64,000 bases of DNA from Epiperipatus broadwayi (taxonomy: Eukaryota > Onychophora > Udeonychophora > Euonychophora > Peripatidae): positions 310,001 to 374,000 of the forward strand of contig JAQFVV010000444.1 in assembly GCA_028023455.1 (NCBI GenBank), given 5' to 3'. The number at the start of each line of letters is the position of its first letter. The stretch's first letter is position 1. Position numbers and translations under genes: made by a program. The notes beneath the pieces are model-generated. The model did no database searches. It saw nothing but the letters and a program-made list of their open reading frames with translations, and was not told where the DNA came from. Below, piece after piece: positions 35,215 through 46,035 of this stretch.

Positions 35215-35684
35215 GTAAAAAATCTGAGGCATTTGCAATAATTAATATTCAATATTGTTTTTAATTTTTGTGTTTTTTAGGATAGTTTATAGATAATTTC
35301 ATGAAGCAGGTTTGAAACTGTGATACAGATTATAAAGATATTAAATTGAATGGATACTTGATCTACAGTATTCTGCTGAGTGCACTAAATTGAAATGACG
35401 AACCACAGAATGTTCTTGTTGTTTTCAACACAACCTATATAATTTTTGACTTAATAATTCACACATAAGGCTTTCCCAGCCTGTGATGAAAAACTTTTTT
35501 CTAGCCATTTCTAATTTGGGTGTTTATGGGTTGAGAACTTAAAAATAATTTAAATGCCCTAATAATTTTTTAAATGAAAAGGCAACTATAGATTATAATA
35601 TGCTGCTGTTTGTTAAATGGCAGAATATTTACAATAGGGAATAACCATTTCGACTAAATTTTTTTTTCTTTTCTCATGTGTCAT
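35215..35684. other. Non-coding DNA with a scrap of the GAGTGCACTTT family
   Basis: About 35365-35430 (CTGCTGAGTGCACTAAATTG) resembles the ends of the elements at 4236 and 25248. Nothing else was recognised. Confidence 0.5.
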
Positions 35685-35766
35685 AGCATCAGCCGGGAAG
35701 TGAACCCGCTAACTCGGGACAACTGCTAGTAAAGCAGCCATTGCTGATCTCTCGACCACCAATGCT
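35685..35766 (-). repeat. tRNA-like unit, probable SINE head or tRNA pseudogene
   Basis: On the minus strand an 82-base stretch can take a tRNA-like form. The acceptor is AGCATTG with TGATGCT (seven pairs, two G-U). The D region is GGTCGAGAGATC, and an anticodon arm GCTGC/GCAGT encloses a seven-base loop TTTACTA. The T-arm is GCGGG, TTCACTT, CCCGG. The T loop has C where a conserved A is expected and the variable region is long. A bona fide tRNA is unlikely. A tRNA-derived SINE followed by a short A-rich stretch is the better reading. Confidence 0.55.
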
Positions 35767-38700
35767 TGACAGTTTGTTTGTTTGTTAGTCTATTAATTAT
35801 ATTGTACAGAAGTGAGACAAGGATTAATATCATAGTTGCAAAAAGACAATGGAAAGTTTTCTTTTAAGGATCTTCTGTGAGATTCTGAGAATATGATAGC
35901 AAAATTATAAATAAATGATCAATATTTCTTCAATTTATGGCTGTGATGTTATTGAATCTATTATTGCAAAAACAGATCTTCCAGAGGCAAATGAGAACTT
36001 TGGACTATGTGCACTTATGAAGGTTAGTTTCTGAAAACTAAAGATATACTCGAGTTTACAATAGATTGCTCTGAATATAGAATAAATAATTAGAAGTATT
36101 AATAAAAGAAATTAGGACTTGATAAAAAATAGTCATCAAAATACATGAACACAGGAATTTTTTTTTGGAATCATAAAATTTGCTTATAATAGATCTCTTG
36201 CAAAAAAAAAAAAATGGTATTATGAAAAAATATCAATTATTAAGATGTTCATGGAGATCCAGGTGTTTAATGCTTCTAATTCTCCTGATGAATAAAGATG
36301 TTTTTTTTCATGAAATATATGTATAGTGATAGGTTATCTAAATTTTGAGTTGTTAAATGGCTGTGATAGAGTGAATTTTGAGGTAACAAGTGCACTGATA
36401 AAAATTTTAAAAATACTTACATATTAAATAAAACTTTATTTTGTGAAGCTGTAATAATTTAGACAAATATTTTATAAAGTCTACTTTCTATCTATTTTAT
36501 TATATATGTTGATATGACTTTTGGAGCAAAATCAGAAAAATATTTTTTTAGTTCATTTATATTATCTTGGTTTTCTATTATACGATACTCTTCTTTTCAT
36601 GGTATTGCACCAAGTTCACTTTTTATTATTCTGAATAATCTGGCTGAAAATACATAAAGCATTTTATATTCAATTTCTTATTTAACGATCATGCTTGTTC
36701 ATGTATGGACTATATCAATTTATTTTAACTTTATTTGCTCTTCGCATGAATAGAAACCAACAGCCGTAACACAAATTTGTTATAATGTTGAGTCGTTTAT
36801 ATGCTTTAAATGCTTTGTGAATAATTGATTTATATATACTCATATTCTTAATCTGTCTTAAAATAAAAAACTTGGTGCATATATTCCCATCACGTAAAAA
36901 CTTTAATCCAAATCGCCTTTAAAACTCATTTTTTATTTTTATCTCTTGGTGAAATATTTATAATCATGATCCATTTTAATACCCATTAATGTCTGCCCCC
37001 CCCCCGTCTGTCCTATCTCCTCCATTTATTGCGATCTCTTCCAATTATATTCTGGAAGGATGTTTGTTTAAATACAGTCTATCCAAATTTTAACGTGCAC
37101 ACGAATATATATATATTAAAAAGTCAATTCAGGTGAAATTTGTTTTCTTTTGTTTTTCATTTATGTTATATATTTCAAATCACTTATTATATATGGGAAA
37201 GTGTGTGTATCAATAAGTTTTCTTGCAATTGTATTCATTCATTGGTTTTATATTCTCTTGTTTAATTGATTTTAAATAAGCCTTCGTTCTTTATGCTTAT
37301 ACTGTATTCTTCTTGTATATTAGCAATTCGTTCCGATTATTTTTCTTTGTTGGTTTTACTACAGGACTATGTTATCACCTTTTAGTCACGTGATTAAATG
37401 CTGTTATCAGTCCCTCATGTAGAAATCACGTGGTCAGTTGAAATTTAAAAAAAAAAAAAATTTACGATGGCTAAATGCGGGCTTTTTATTTCTGTTTTTA
37501 TAAGCTAAAACGGAAGCATGACTTCTCCACTTTACGAGTTAATTAAGTTGAGCTAAAACATTAATTGCTAACTTAGAAGAGAATTTTTCTTAGAGATAGC
37601 GTAACAAAAAGGTTTATAATTGCAGGATTGTTAATTTTACAAGGATTTTAAAAATTATTGACGACGATTTTTTTTTTTTTCGGTAATAATACTGGTGCTA
37701 TTATTTTAAAAAAAGTAGCTTGCATAATTATAATAAATTTAAATACTAAATCGAAAGTGTGGTCAGTAATAAACTGAAATATATAATAAAACAAATAATT
37801 TAATCTTTGGTTTATAATAATGCGTATATTAGAATCATTGTTTTGTGATATATCTTGAACTTGAAATGCTACAATAAAATAAAAGTAAATCATGAGTTTG
37901 ACGCATGTAGAATATGATCTCTTCTTCACCAGAAGTAAGATTGCATCAGATTATAATTGTATTGTTATAACATGGTCATCGCGTCGACCTTATCCTATAG
38001 CCAAAAATTAATCTGAAATGTCTGCTTTTCAGCAATAATATAACTAGAATTTGTATGTCTCTTAAAAAAAGACACGCTAATGTTTACAACATATACTTTA
38101 ATGTCTTTATATATATGTGTGTGTGTGTGTGTAATAAAAGAGTCTCTAATGTCCAGAATTCTATATGTATGGTCTTATTATGCTTCACGCTAGCAGCAAC
38201 TTCCTAGTTAGAAATATCTAGATACTTATTTATCAAAGAATAATTAAAGGGCTTGTTAAGTGGGCAATAGGTTCAGCCAACTGAAAACAGTTTTAGGCTT
38301 ATTTAGGAATCTATCAGACATAATTTTGACATTAACCTTGAAGAGATTTTGAAAATCACTTCTAATTTATATAACAGACTTTGAGCATATCAGAACAATG
38401 AACTAACTATTATTTTGTGAGACCCTTCAAAAAGCGGCAGTAGTTTGTTATTAAAGAATAATGCAAAGAAGCTATAGTCACTGATGATAATCAAGTACTT
38501 TATATTTCGTAGCAGTGTTTTTTATGATGAGATTGCTTAAAGCCAAGGATCTATGGGAGAAAATATCCTTATGAAATATTAGTTGTATATAGGTAAAACC
38601 TTAACTGTGATAAAATGCAAATGCAGGAAGAACTTGAAAATTTTCTTCAGACAGAAAAGATGTTCAAGCAAGAATGGGAATTTTTTTAAAATAGCCAGCC

Positions 38701-39218
38701 AGATGGTCATTCAGTTTTTTGTAATAATAAAAAAAATGGAATAGTTTATAATGCTTTTTCCTATGCAATTTATAATGTTAATTAACTATTTTATGAAGGT
38801 TGTCATTATATACTATTTGTTGTTTAATGAAGAACGAAAACATTACTCACCAACCTAGTAAATTCTAATTAGTGAAGGTTTTGATTTTTTAAAATCTCAG
38901 TCTAAGAATAACTACATTAGCATTTTGACTATTATTAAATGTCTAACTATTATCTATATCAGACTACTGTGACACATGATGATGATAATCGGCTTTAAAT
39001 TGTATAAGTGCAACAATCACAAACTATTCCCATTTTTAGTAATAACTGGATGATTATCTAAATGTTCTACCTTTGCATGGAAATTCTTCAGTTAATTGAA
39101 GCAATTTTCCAAGTTTTATCAGGATTCTAATCTTATATGGTTATGCTTGCAGATATAATAATTAATATACCTTAAGGATCCTCAAATTTAACATAATATT
39201 CAAAATAAAGTGACAGAA
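35767..39218. other. AT-rich non-coding DNA
   Basis: No gene recognised. There is a run of ten C near 36997-37006 and a GT tract near 38115-38132. Two CACGTG palindromes lie 40 bases apart at 37387-37392 and 37427-37432. These could be E-box protein sites, but nothing downstream looks like a gene. Confidence 0.45.
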
Positions 39219-39289
39219 TTAACCTGTGACCCATGTATCTTTAGCTTTTGAGTCTGACAGTCTACCACTGCATTAAGCAACTAAGATCT
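39219..39289 (-). repeat. tRNA-like unit, probable SINE relic
   Basis: On the minus strand CTTAATGCAGTGGTAGACTG, then TCAGACTCAAAAGCTAAAGA, then ATGGGTCACAGG follow the order of a tRNA D arm, anticodon arm and T arm. They resemble a Met/Lys-type tRNA gene (GCAGTGGTAGA and TCAGACTC). The T loop is degenerate. It is probably an old tRNA-derived SINE. Confidence 0.45.
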
Positions 39290-42040
39290 TTATAAAGTAA
39301 AAATGCAGGTTAAGATGTAGAATATATGTGTTAAATGGTCTGTTGATACATCTCTGTAATACATAAAGCTCTAATAAAATATTTGAAAATGTCAGATATT
39401 TGGATTGTAGAGATATACCTCTATGAACAAACAAGATGCATTCCGAAATTACATTTTGCTATAATTATTCAGTCAAAAAAGTAAACATAATATATATACA
39501 TTTTTTAAAAAATATATATAGATTATGTCCATAAAAATGGATATTTTTATTTAAATAATAAGGAAAAATAATCTTGACCCAGAAGTTGACTGACTTCCAT
39601 GGTAATTAATACCTTTTTTAAAATCCTCTTTAGAGGTCTGATAAAGAAATTCTTGCCCTTACAGAAGAATATCTAAATGCTGTTTTCTCATATCTATTTA
39701 AATTAAATATCATATTATGGTGTTCAAATGTTCTTATATAAAAGCAAACATATTTTTTAATACGTATTTAGTATCAAATGAAAGAATAAATAAATAATTT
39801 AGTAAATTATAGAAAATTAATATACGGCTCAATTCGTTTGCGATTGAGTAGTATAGCTTTTAAATTATAGTTCATTTTTATTTTTTATTTTTAAACATTA
39901 AAAACAGTTTTAAGATTACTACAATACTTATTAAAAAACTTACTACCCAGAAAACACCTGAGAATGTAAAAATAAAAAAATGAACAGCTACTTCTGTTAT
40001 AAAAGTAATGGAGAACTTATTTCTGCAAGCATTGTATAGCAAACAAAAGCTTCCACAATGCACGTGATTAAAATTCGAGAATTAATTTTTGGAAGGATAA
40101 AAACAACAGCTATTTTAAAATTAAAATAAATTTTTAAAATGGAATGGTTTATTGCTTTGGACTTCATGAAACAAGTCTAGGACGATATTGATAAACTGCA
40201 ATATAATCCATGGATTTTACGTTTTTGAGATATTGATCTTATCAATGCACTTAACTATGCAAATAATACAGCAGAATAGCTTACTTCAAAGCAAAAAAGA
40301 GTTTAATATTGAACATTTTAACTCAAAATCAAAAACAAAACTCAGAAAAAAAGCTCTATTTAAATTATGAATAATATCCATAATGAGATCACAACTAATG
40401 AATACAGACAGGAGTGGTAAAGCCAAACTGCCATTACCATCACCATTAGCCGTGATCCTTAAGGAGTATGACTATTATAAAAAATGGTAAACAAGATGAC
40501 AAATAAAAAGTTAGAAAAATGAAAAAAGAAGAAAAAAGTGCAGTTAGAATTGCTATGAGCATTACTAAAAAATGAAAATAAATTTGCACAAGTAAGAAAT
40601 TATGTTATCACAGATAGCATAGAGGGATAATGATGTCATGAGAAGTACATGATAACACAACCCTATACTATTATCTTAAGTGAATAAAAGCAATAAGATA
40701 AAATAGAGAATAAATGAGGAAAAAAAAAAAGTAAATTTATAGCAAATAACAGTGATAAAATAAATATAAAATACTTGAAAAATGAAAAAAGCAGTTAAAT
40801 AGATATTATGCATAACTCTATATTAATTGTTAAGGGATATTTTGTTTTCACATTTATTGATATTTTTCTTATACTCAAAATTTATAGTAAGTTTTATCTT
40901 GCTATTTTAATTATTCTTTATAGACAAATCTGTTTTATCATTTTTATTAGCTTAATTTTATCTTGTCTTCTATTTGTTTTGTCTATTTGTTTTAATATAT
41001 TCTATAGAGCAGCATTATTATAGAAAAATGTTGTAGCAGTTGATAACAGATATTTTAGCAGTAAAATCTTATTATAAATTATACTGGGGGATACATTATT
41101 TTAAAAATTTTAAATAGGCAGATAAAAATTATATTAACTTGCAATGGCCAGAATGTGGTTTTGTAACACAACCATTATAACTGATATCTCAATCTGCTTC
41201 TATAATATATATTTGACTAAATAGAAATTTTGTTTTCTTTACTTCTATTTAAAAAAGGAAAGGTAAAAAAGCTGTTTAAATAAAAGTTAGCTTAATTTAA
41301 ATAGACGTTGAAAACATTAAAGGCGTAGGGAAATAAAATCTCTACTACTGAGTATCTATTTTAAAATATACTTTGTTTTGTTCTGTTATTGACTAATGGT
41401 AATTTTATCTTATCTACAAAATGTAAGGGATTAAATTAATTTGTTTTTGTTATGATTCAAAAATTAAAATAACTATATTCAAATTTTTAATCAATAGAAA
41501 GTAAATGTAGATAATCTGTAGATAATGGGAGAATTATATAGGGAAAAAAAGTCATTACATATAACAATTTTGTTGCTGGTTGAACTACAAGAACAATTAT
41601 TTCTCTTATCTTCTAAGTTACTGTGATGGATAGGTTTACCCTCAATCCACCAAATCTGTTCTAGAATTTCTGTCAGTTCATTCTAGCTAATCAGTTATAA
41701 ACTGTAAGGATAATTTTTATGTGATAGTATTTATGTGTGTCTAAAATGATTGAGTAGAGAAATCAATAGGTATTTGGCCCATTTTTTTAATGTAGCCAAA
41801 GTGATGCAATAAAATGCCTAATGTACTGCTAATGAAATACCTAATTAATACCTACCATTGCCAGGATAGCTTGTAGTTGTTTTATATCTATAATGTTTGC
41901 TGAAAGATTGACCAAAAACAAATGATCAATGGATAAAAGAATTATTGTGTGCCAGAGAAAAAAAATGGACTATATACAAAAATATCTACCTGATCTTCAC
42001 CATCATTAAATAAGATCAGAAATTTTGTAAAATTATGATA
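39290..42040. other. AT-rich non-coding DNA
   Basis: Short frames with Phe/Ile/Leu-rich translations (such as 40808-41023 plus and 39878-40063 minus) follow from the T-rich composition and have no motifs. No gene was recognised. Confidence 0.5.
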
Positions 42041-42208
42041 AAGTATTATACATTAAGGCTATAACCAAATCAGGCTATAACCTTAAGACCATGCTCCTAA
42101 AAAATGACAGTAGGGACCTCTACAAATCTTGTGTTAAGATTTGTAGAGATCCCTACTGTTGTTTTTCAGGCACATTGTCTTAAGTTTATAGCCTTAATAT
42201 ATATTACT
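42041..42208. repeat. Palindromic MITE-like element, 168 bp
   Basis: The arms pair from AAGTATTATACATTAAGGCT on the left to the inverted AGCCTTAATATATATTACTT on the right, down to a five-base loop between ACAAATCTT and AAGATTTGT. The left arm has a 16-base internal duplication (AGGCTATAACC repeated). A half copy is at 21925-22012, which shows that it is dispersed. Confidence 0.85.
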
Positions 42209-43027
42209 TTATGTAATGAGTATGTGCTTTACAAATTTAATTATTATAAAATTATGATAGTGAATTCAAAATTACATGTGTCAATAAATGAAGACTTTTT
42301 GAAATTAAAGTAATATATCAAATATTTTAAATATCAAAAATTGAAGTGTATTGGAGAAGTTAGAACTGAACAAAAGTAAAAGTAAACTCTAGAAAAAATG
42401 AAAATTTACAATCATAAAGAAATCATAAAAAACTTGCTAAGATCATTCCAATTAATTCGCTTTTTTGAAATTAATAAATTTATTAGTAGCAAATAAAAAT
42501 TAATTTAATCCTGTAAAAGGCATTTGAAAATTTTAATTTTAGTATTACCTTCCTTTATTATTCTATTTATATAAATCTAATTTTATTTATACATAAACAA
42601 TCTTTTATGTATTGTAGAATTTATTTAGTTTCATATTAACCATTGAACCAGGAAATCAGTCAAGTTGTGGTAAGCTAAAAAAAGTTAATTAGACTAAAAT
42701 TAAGTCATTTTATGCTCAATTGGTTTCTCTGATCCATTCTAACATAATTTTTTCTTGTTTTTTATGCACATATATATGTAAATATAAAAGTCTAATAAAA
42801 ACTTAATTTATTTATTTATTATCATTTTATAATAAATCAATTGTTATTTGCTAAAAAGCCTCTATTTTCATTTCTCATTAATTTATCTACATTAAGATAA
42901 GTACACCCGGGTCTTGTTTTATGCAGATTTTTTTGATGCTATTTTGAAGTTATGTGATTCATGTTTCTTTTTAATATCTTTGTATGTGGTTTTTGTTTAT
43001 GTGATAAAAATTATTAGATCAGAAGTT
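42209..43027. other. AT-rich non-coding DNA
   Basis: Nothing recognised. Confidence 0.5.
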
Positions 43028-43116
43028 GAGCTCCAATAATGCGCTATTACTTTAAATATTATAAATTTCACACACTCATACATCATATTTAAAGTAATAG
43101 CACATTATCGGAGTTT
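43028..43116. repeat. Hairpin, arms about 31 bases
   Basis: CTCCAATAATGCGCTATTAC and TTTAAATAT at 43031-43059 pair with the inverted copy at 43085-43113 (GTAATAGCACATTATCGGAG), with few mismatches and a 25-base spacer. Confidence 0.85.
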
Positions 43117-43248
43117 GATTTCCATTTTCAGCACTTTATAACAGTACTGTAATAGATTTTATGCAATAAAGAAATTCATAATTCACTTAAAATCAGGATT
43201 TTCCCATTTTATATACACACTTTAAATTTTACAAGATTATCATGTAAA

Positions 43249-43493
43249 TCTGTTCAAACATTATAGATGCCTATGCTATGCATGTTGTCGTTTTTGCATT
43301 TTAAATCACATTCTGTTTTTACTTTTCAAAAAAGAGTACGTAATTAATTAATCATTTAGTGTCCACAAGTATCTGTTCAAACATTATAGATGTCTATGCT
43401 ATGCATGTTGGTGTTTTTGCATTTTAAATCACATTCTATTTTTGCTTTTTTTAAAAAAGTACGTAATCAATTAATCATTTAGTGTCTGCAAGT
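43249..43493 (+). repeat. Tandem duplication, unit 123 bp
   Basis: TCTGTTCAAACATTATAGAT begins at 43249 and again at 43372. The two units stay aligned through CATTTTAAATCACATTCT to CATTTAGTGTC with about ten differences. Confidence 0.95.
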
Positions 43494-43514
43494 TTATTTT
43501 TAAAAGGTGATTTA

Positions 43515-43720
43515 CAGTGGTGGGCACAATTAAATTTGACAATTAAAATTAAAATCTGATTTTTAATTGTAATTAACAATTTAAAAATTATATAATGTGA
43601 TCTGAAATTAATGCGATGTGAAAAATGAAATTTGATTTTTAAATGGAATTGAAAATTAAAGACAAAAATAAGAATTTAATTTTTAATTGTTAGTTTTAAT
43701 TAAATTTTGCCCAACAGTGG
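43515..43720. repeat. Small terminal-inverted-repeat element, possibly hAT-like
   Basis: It starts CAGTGGTGGGCACAATTAAA and ends with TTGCCCAACAGTGG, an imperfect inverted copy; inner AATTAAAA stretches also pair. CAGTG-type ends are common in hAT elements. No clear 8-base target-site duplication was seen, so the superfamily is a guess. Confidence 0.55.
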
Positions 43721-44530
43721 TAAGTAGGTGTCTTTTTATTATCATAAGTCTAAGTTCTTATTTTTATTTTAAACTTTTAGTTTATCCTAATGAAGAGGAA
43801 AAAACACCCAAGAAAATGAATTTCTTTGGAAACAAAAAATTTCAATTTTAGATCACTTAGTGAAATGGGGAGGATCAATAGCGATTGGAAAACCCTATAA
43901 GAGCAATTAAAAAAATTGAAATTGCTGCTAGTTGTATTTCCTCTTGTGAAAAATCTGATGTCTTACTAGTTCACAAATGATCTTGCATATCATCAAATAG
44001 CGATAATGATTAAAATACTGTACATATATGAAAAAGTGTAAAATACTGTAAATTACGCATAAAAATATATTGTTTTTAATAAAATTAAATACTGTAGTTA
44101 ATAAAAAAAGTATAAAAAGTTTGTCTTGTATCAATATTTTTCAAATTTGAAATTTTTTATTAGTCATATTTTATTTCATTATTTTTTTATGCGAATTTTA
44201 AAATAATTTTACATTGTTGCTTTGCTTTTGTGTGATTTTTGAAAATTACAGTATCTATCCCCCATTTTTCAAGGTTAGTTAAGTTTATTTTTGTGTGATT
44301 TCTTTGTGCACATTTTTTGAGGAATCTATCTACCACATAAAATGAGACCTAGGTTTATTTGATATAAGGCTTCAGTTTGACCATCAATATAGATTATAAT
44401 AAAAAGTATTGTTAGTTTAAAGTTATAGCCATGCTATCTTGTACACTGTTACCTGATGGAAAGCAAGAGAGTGAATAATCATTCTCTAGAGTAATGTAGT
44501 CATGAAATTTTTAGCATACTTAATTCTATT
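43721..44530. other. AT-rich non-coding DNA
   Basis: Nothing recognised. Confidence 0.5.
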
Positions 44531-44550
44531 ACAATACATATATATATATA

Positions 44551-44626
<76 letters not shown>
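44531..44626. repeat. (AT)n microsatellite
   Basis: About 90 bases of alternating AT with one GAA interruption near 44551. Confidence 0.95.
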
Positions 44627-44631
<5 letters not shown>

Positions 44632-44649
44632 TAAATACATGTATATTGT

Positions 44650-45010
44650 CTAAAATAAACTTAATGTAATTAGAAGGAACTTGAACTCAGACTTTCAAAC
44701 TTACTATAACTATCCACTCCACCTTATTTTGTGCTGAACCAGCACTCATTAGTTGGTTCAGATCACACACATAAGATAGCAAATCTTCAAACTCTAATCG
44801 ACAAGCTTTAATCTTCTCTACCCTCCAATTCTTCGGCCATCCATATCATTGAAAATCCAAGAATGTAACACTCAAAGCCATTGTTATTCCAATATTATTG
44901 TCATACCCATATTAACTTTAAGACACTGTGACCCTTCCCATATAAAGAACCTTAATATGTTCATTTAATTACACAGAAGAGGGATGGGTAAAATACAGGC
45001 TGAGCATCTT
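44650..45010 (-). mobile_element. Hammerhead repeat family copy H, internally deleted
   Basis: On the minus strand it runs from CCTCTTCTGTGTAATTAAAT through GATATGGATGGCCGAAGAAT to AACCAACTAATGAGTGCTGG and CAGCACAAAATAAGG, then directly to the tail GAAAGTCTGAGTTCAAG. Stem II is perfect here (GTGCTG with CAGCAC), but CTGATGA reads CTAATGA, GAAA reads AAAA, and everything downstream to the tail is deleted. Confidence 0.7.
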
Positions 45011-45439
45011 GGGGATCTTTTTTTTTTTGATACTATATATCAGATGTATCATCCATATGCCTGAACCAAATAGAAGATTTCTTACTAGCTGCATTTAAGA
45101 CTTGGATTTTCAAAATTATTCATCAAGGGATCAGCAATTACAAGTAACAGTGGAGAGCCCATTGTTATTTATATGAATTTAAAAGATAATATATTTATAA
45201 ATATATTACACTTGGAAAAAGAAATGTGAATAACTCCATGTGTTTGTGTGGTTATTTTTAAAAAATCAGATATATTAATCTTTAATTGAGTTTTAAAGTT
45301 TATAGCTGTGCCAGAGATAATCTCTAGTGTAGTAAATGATTAATAATAGTTATCTAAAGTAAATGGTGTCAAAGATAGGTTGATTTAATTTGACCCTTGT
45401 AATTCAAAATGTAATTATTTAATATAGATAAATATTTTT
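45011..45439. other. Spacer between inverted copies
   Basis: This separates copy H (minus) from copies I and J (plus). No homology to the family was recognised. Confidence 0.45.
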
Positions 45440-45545
45440 CATATAATATATATTATAGATAGTGACCTGGATCAACTGATGAGTGTTGGTTCAACAGGAT
45501 ATGCATTTTGGGAGTCGTTTGTCTTTTATTGTATCTTTATTTATA
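45440..45545 (+). mobile_element. Hammerhead repeat family fragment I
   Basis: GGATCAACTGATGAGTGTTG and GTTCAACAGGATATGC preserve CTGATGA and a stem II of GTGTTG with CAACAG. Relative to other copies one pair has changed from C-G to T-A, keeping the hairpin. GAAA reads GATA. Confidence 0.6.
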
Positions 45546-45639
45546 TGATTTTAAAAAAATATTGTTGTAATACTGAGATTATTTAATATATTTATAAACA
45601 TTGTCTAAACTAAACTTAATGTCTATTCTAAATATATTC

Positions 45640-46035
45640 TGTGTAATTAAATGGACATATTAAAGTCCTATATGGAAGGGGTCATAGTAACTTAAAATCA
45701 ACATGGATATGACAATAATATTGGCATTAACAAGGACTTTGAGTATTGTCTTTAGATTTTCAATGATATGGATGGCTGAAGATGAAGAAGATTAAAGCTT
45801 ATACATTAAAGTTTGATGATTTGCTATGTTAATATAAAGTGAGCACTGATGGTATATATATGTGAGAGACAGTAAGCTAGAACAACTGATGAGTGCTTAT
45901 TCAGCACAAAATACATATATTGGAAATCATTTATCTTTTTCACATGTATGTAGTCATGTGTATCAGTTGTATAAGATGGAGTGGATAGTTTAGTGAGGTT
46001 GAAAGTTTGAATTCAAATCCTTTTTAATATATATT
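45640..46035 (+). mobile_element. Hammerhead repeat family copy J
   Basis: It extends from CTGTGTAATTAAATGGACAT through AACATGGATATGAC to AACAACTGATGAGTGC and CAGCACAAAATACATATA, then TGTGTATCAGTTGTATAAGA and the tail GAAAGTTTGAATTCAAATCC. The core is intact except GAAA, which reads AAAA (about 45881-45925). Stem II ends with a proper G-C pair. Confidence 0.7.

Noticed and set aside
37387-37432. Paired CACGTG sites as a gene promoter
   Set aside because: Two E-boxes are expected by chance in a window of this size and no coding sequence follows; noted only in the region entry.
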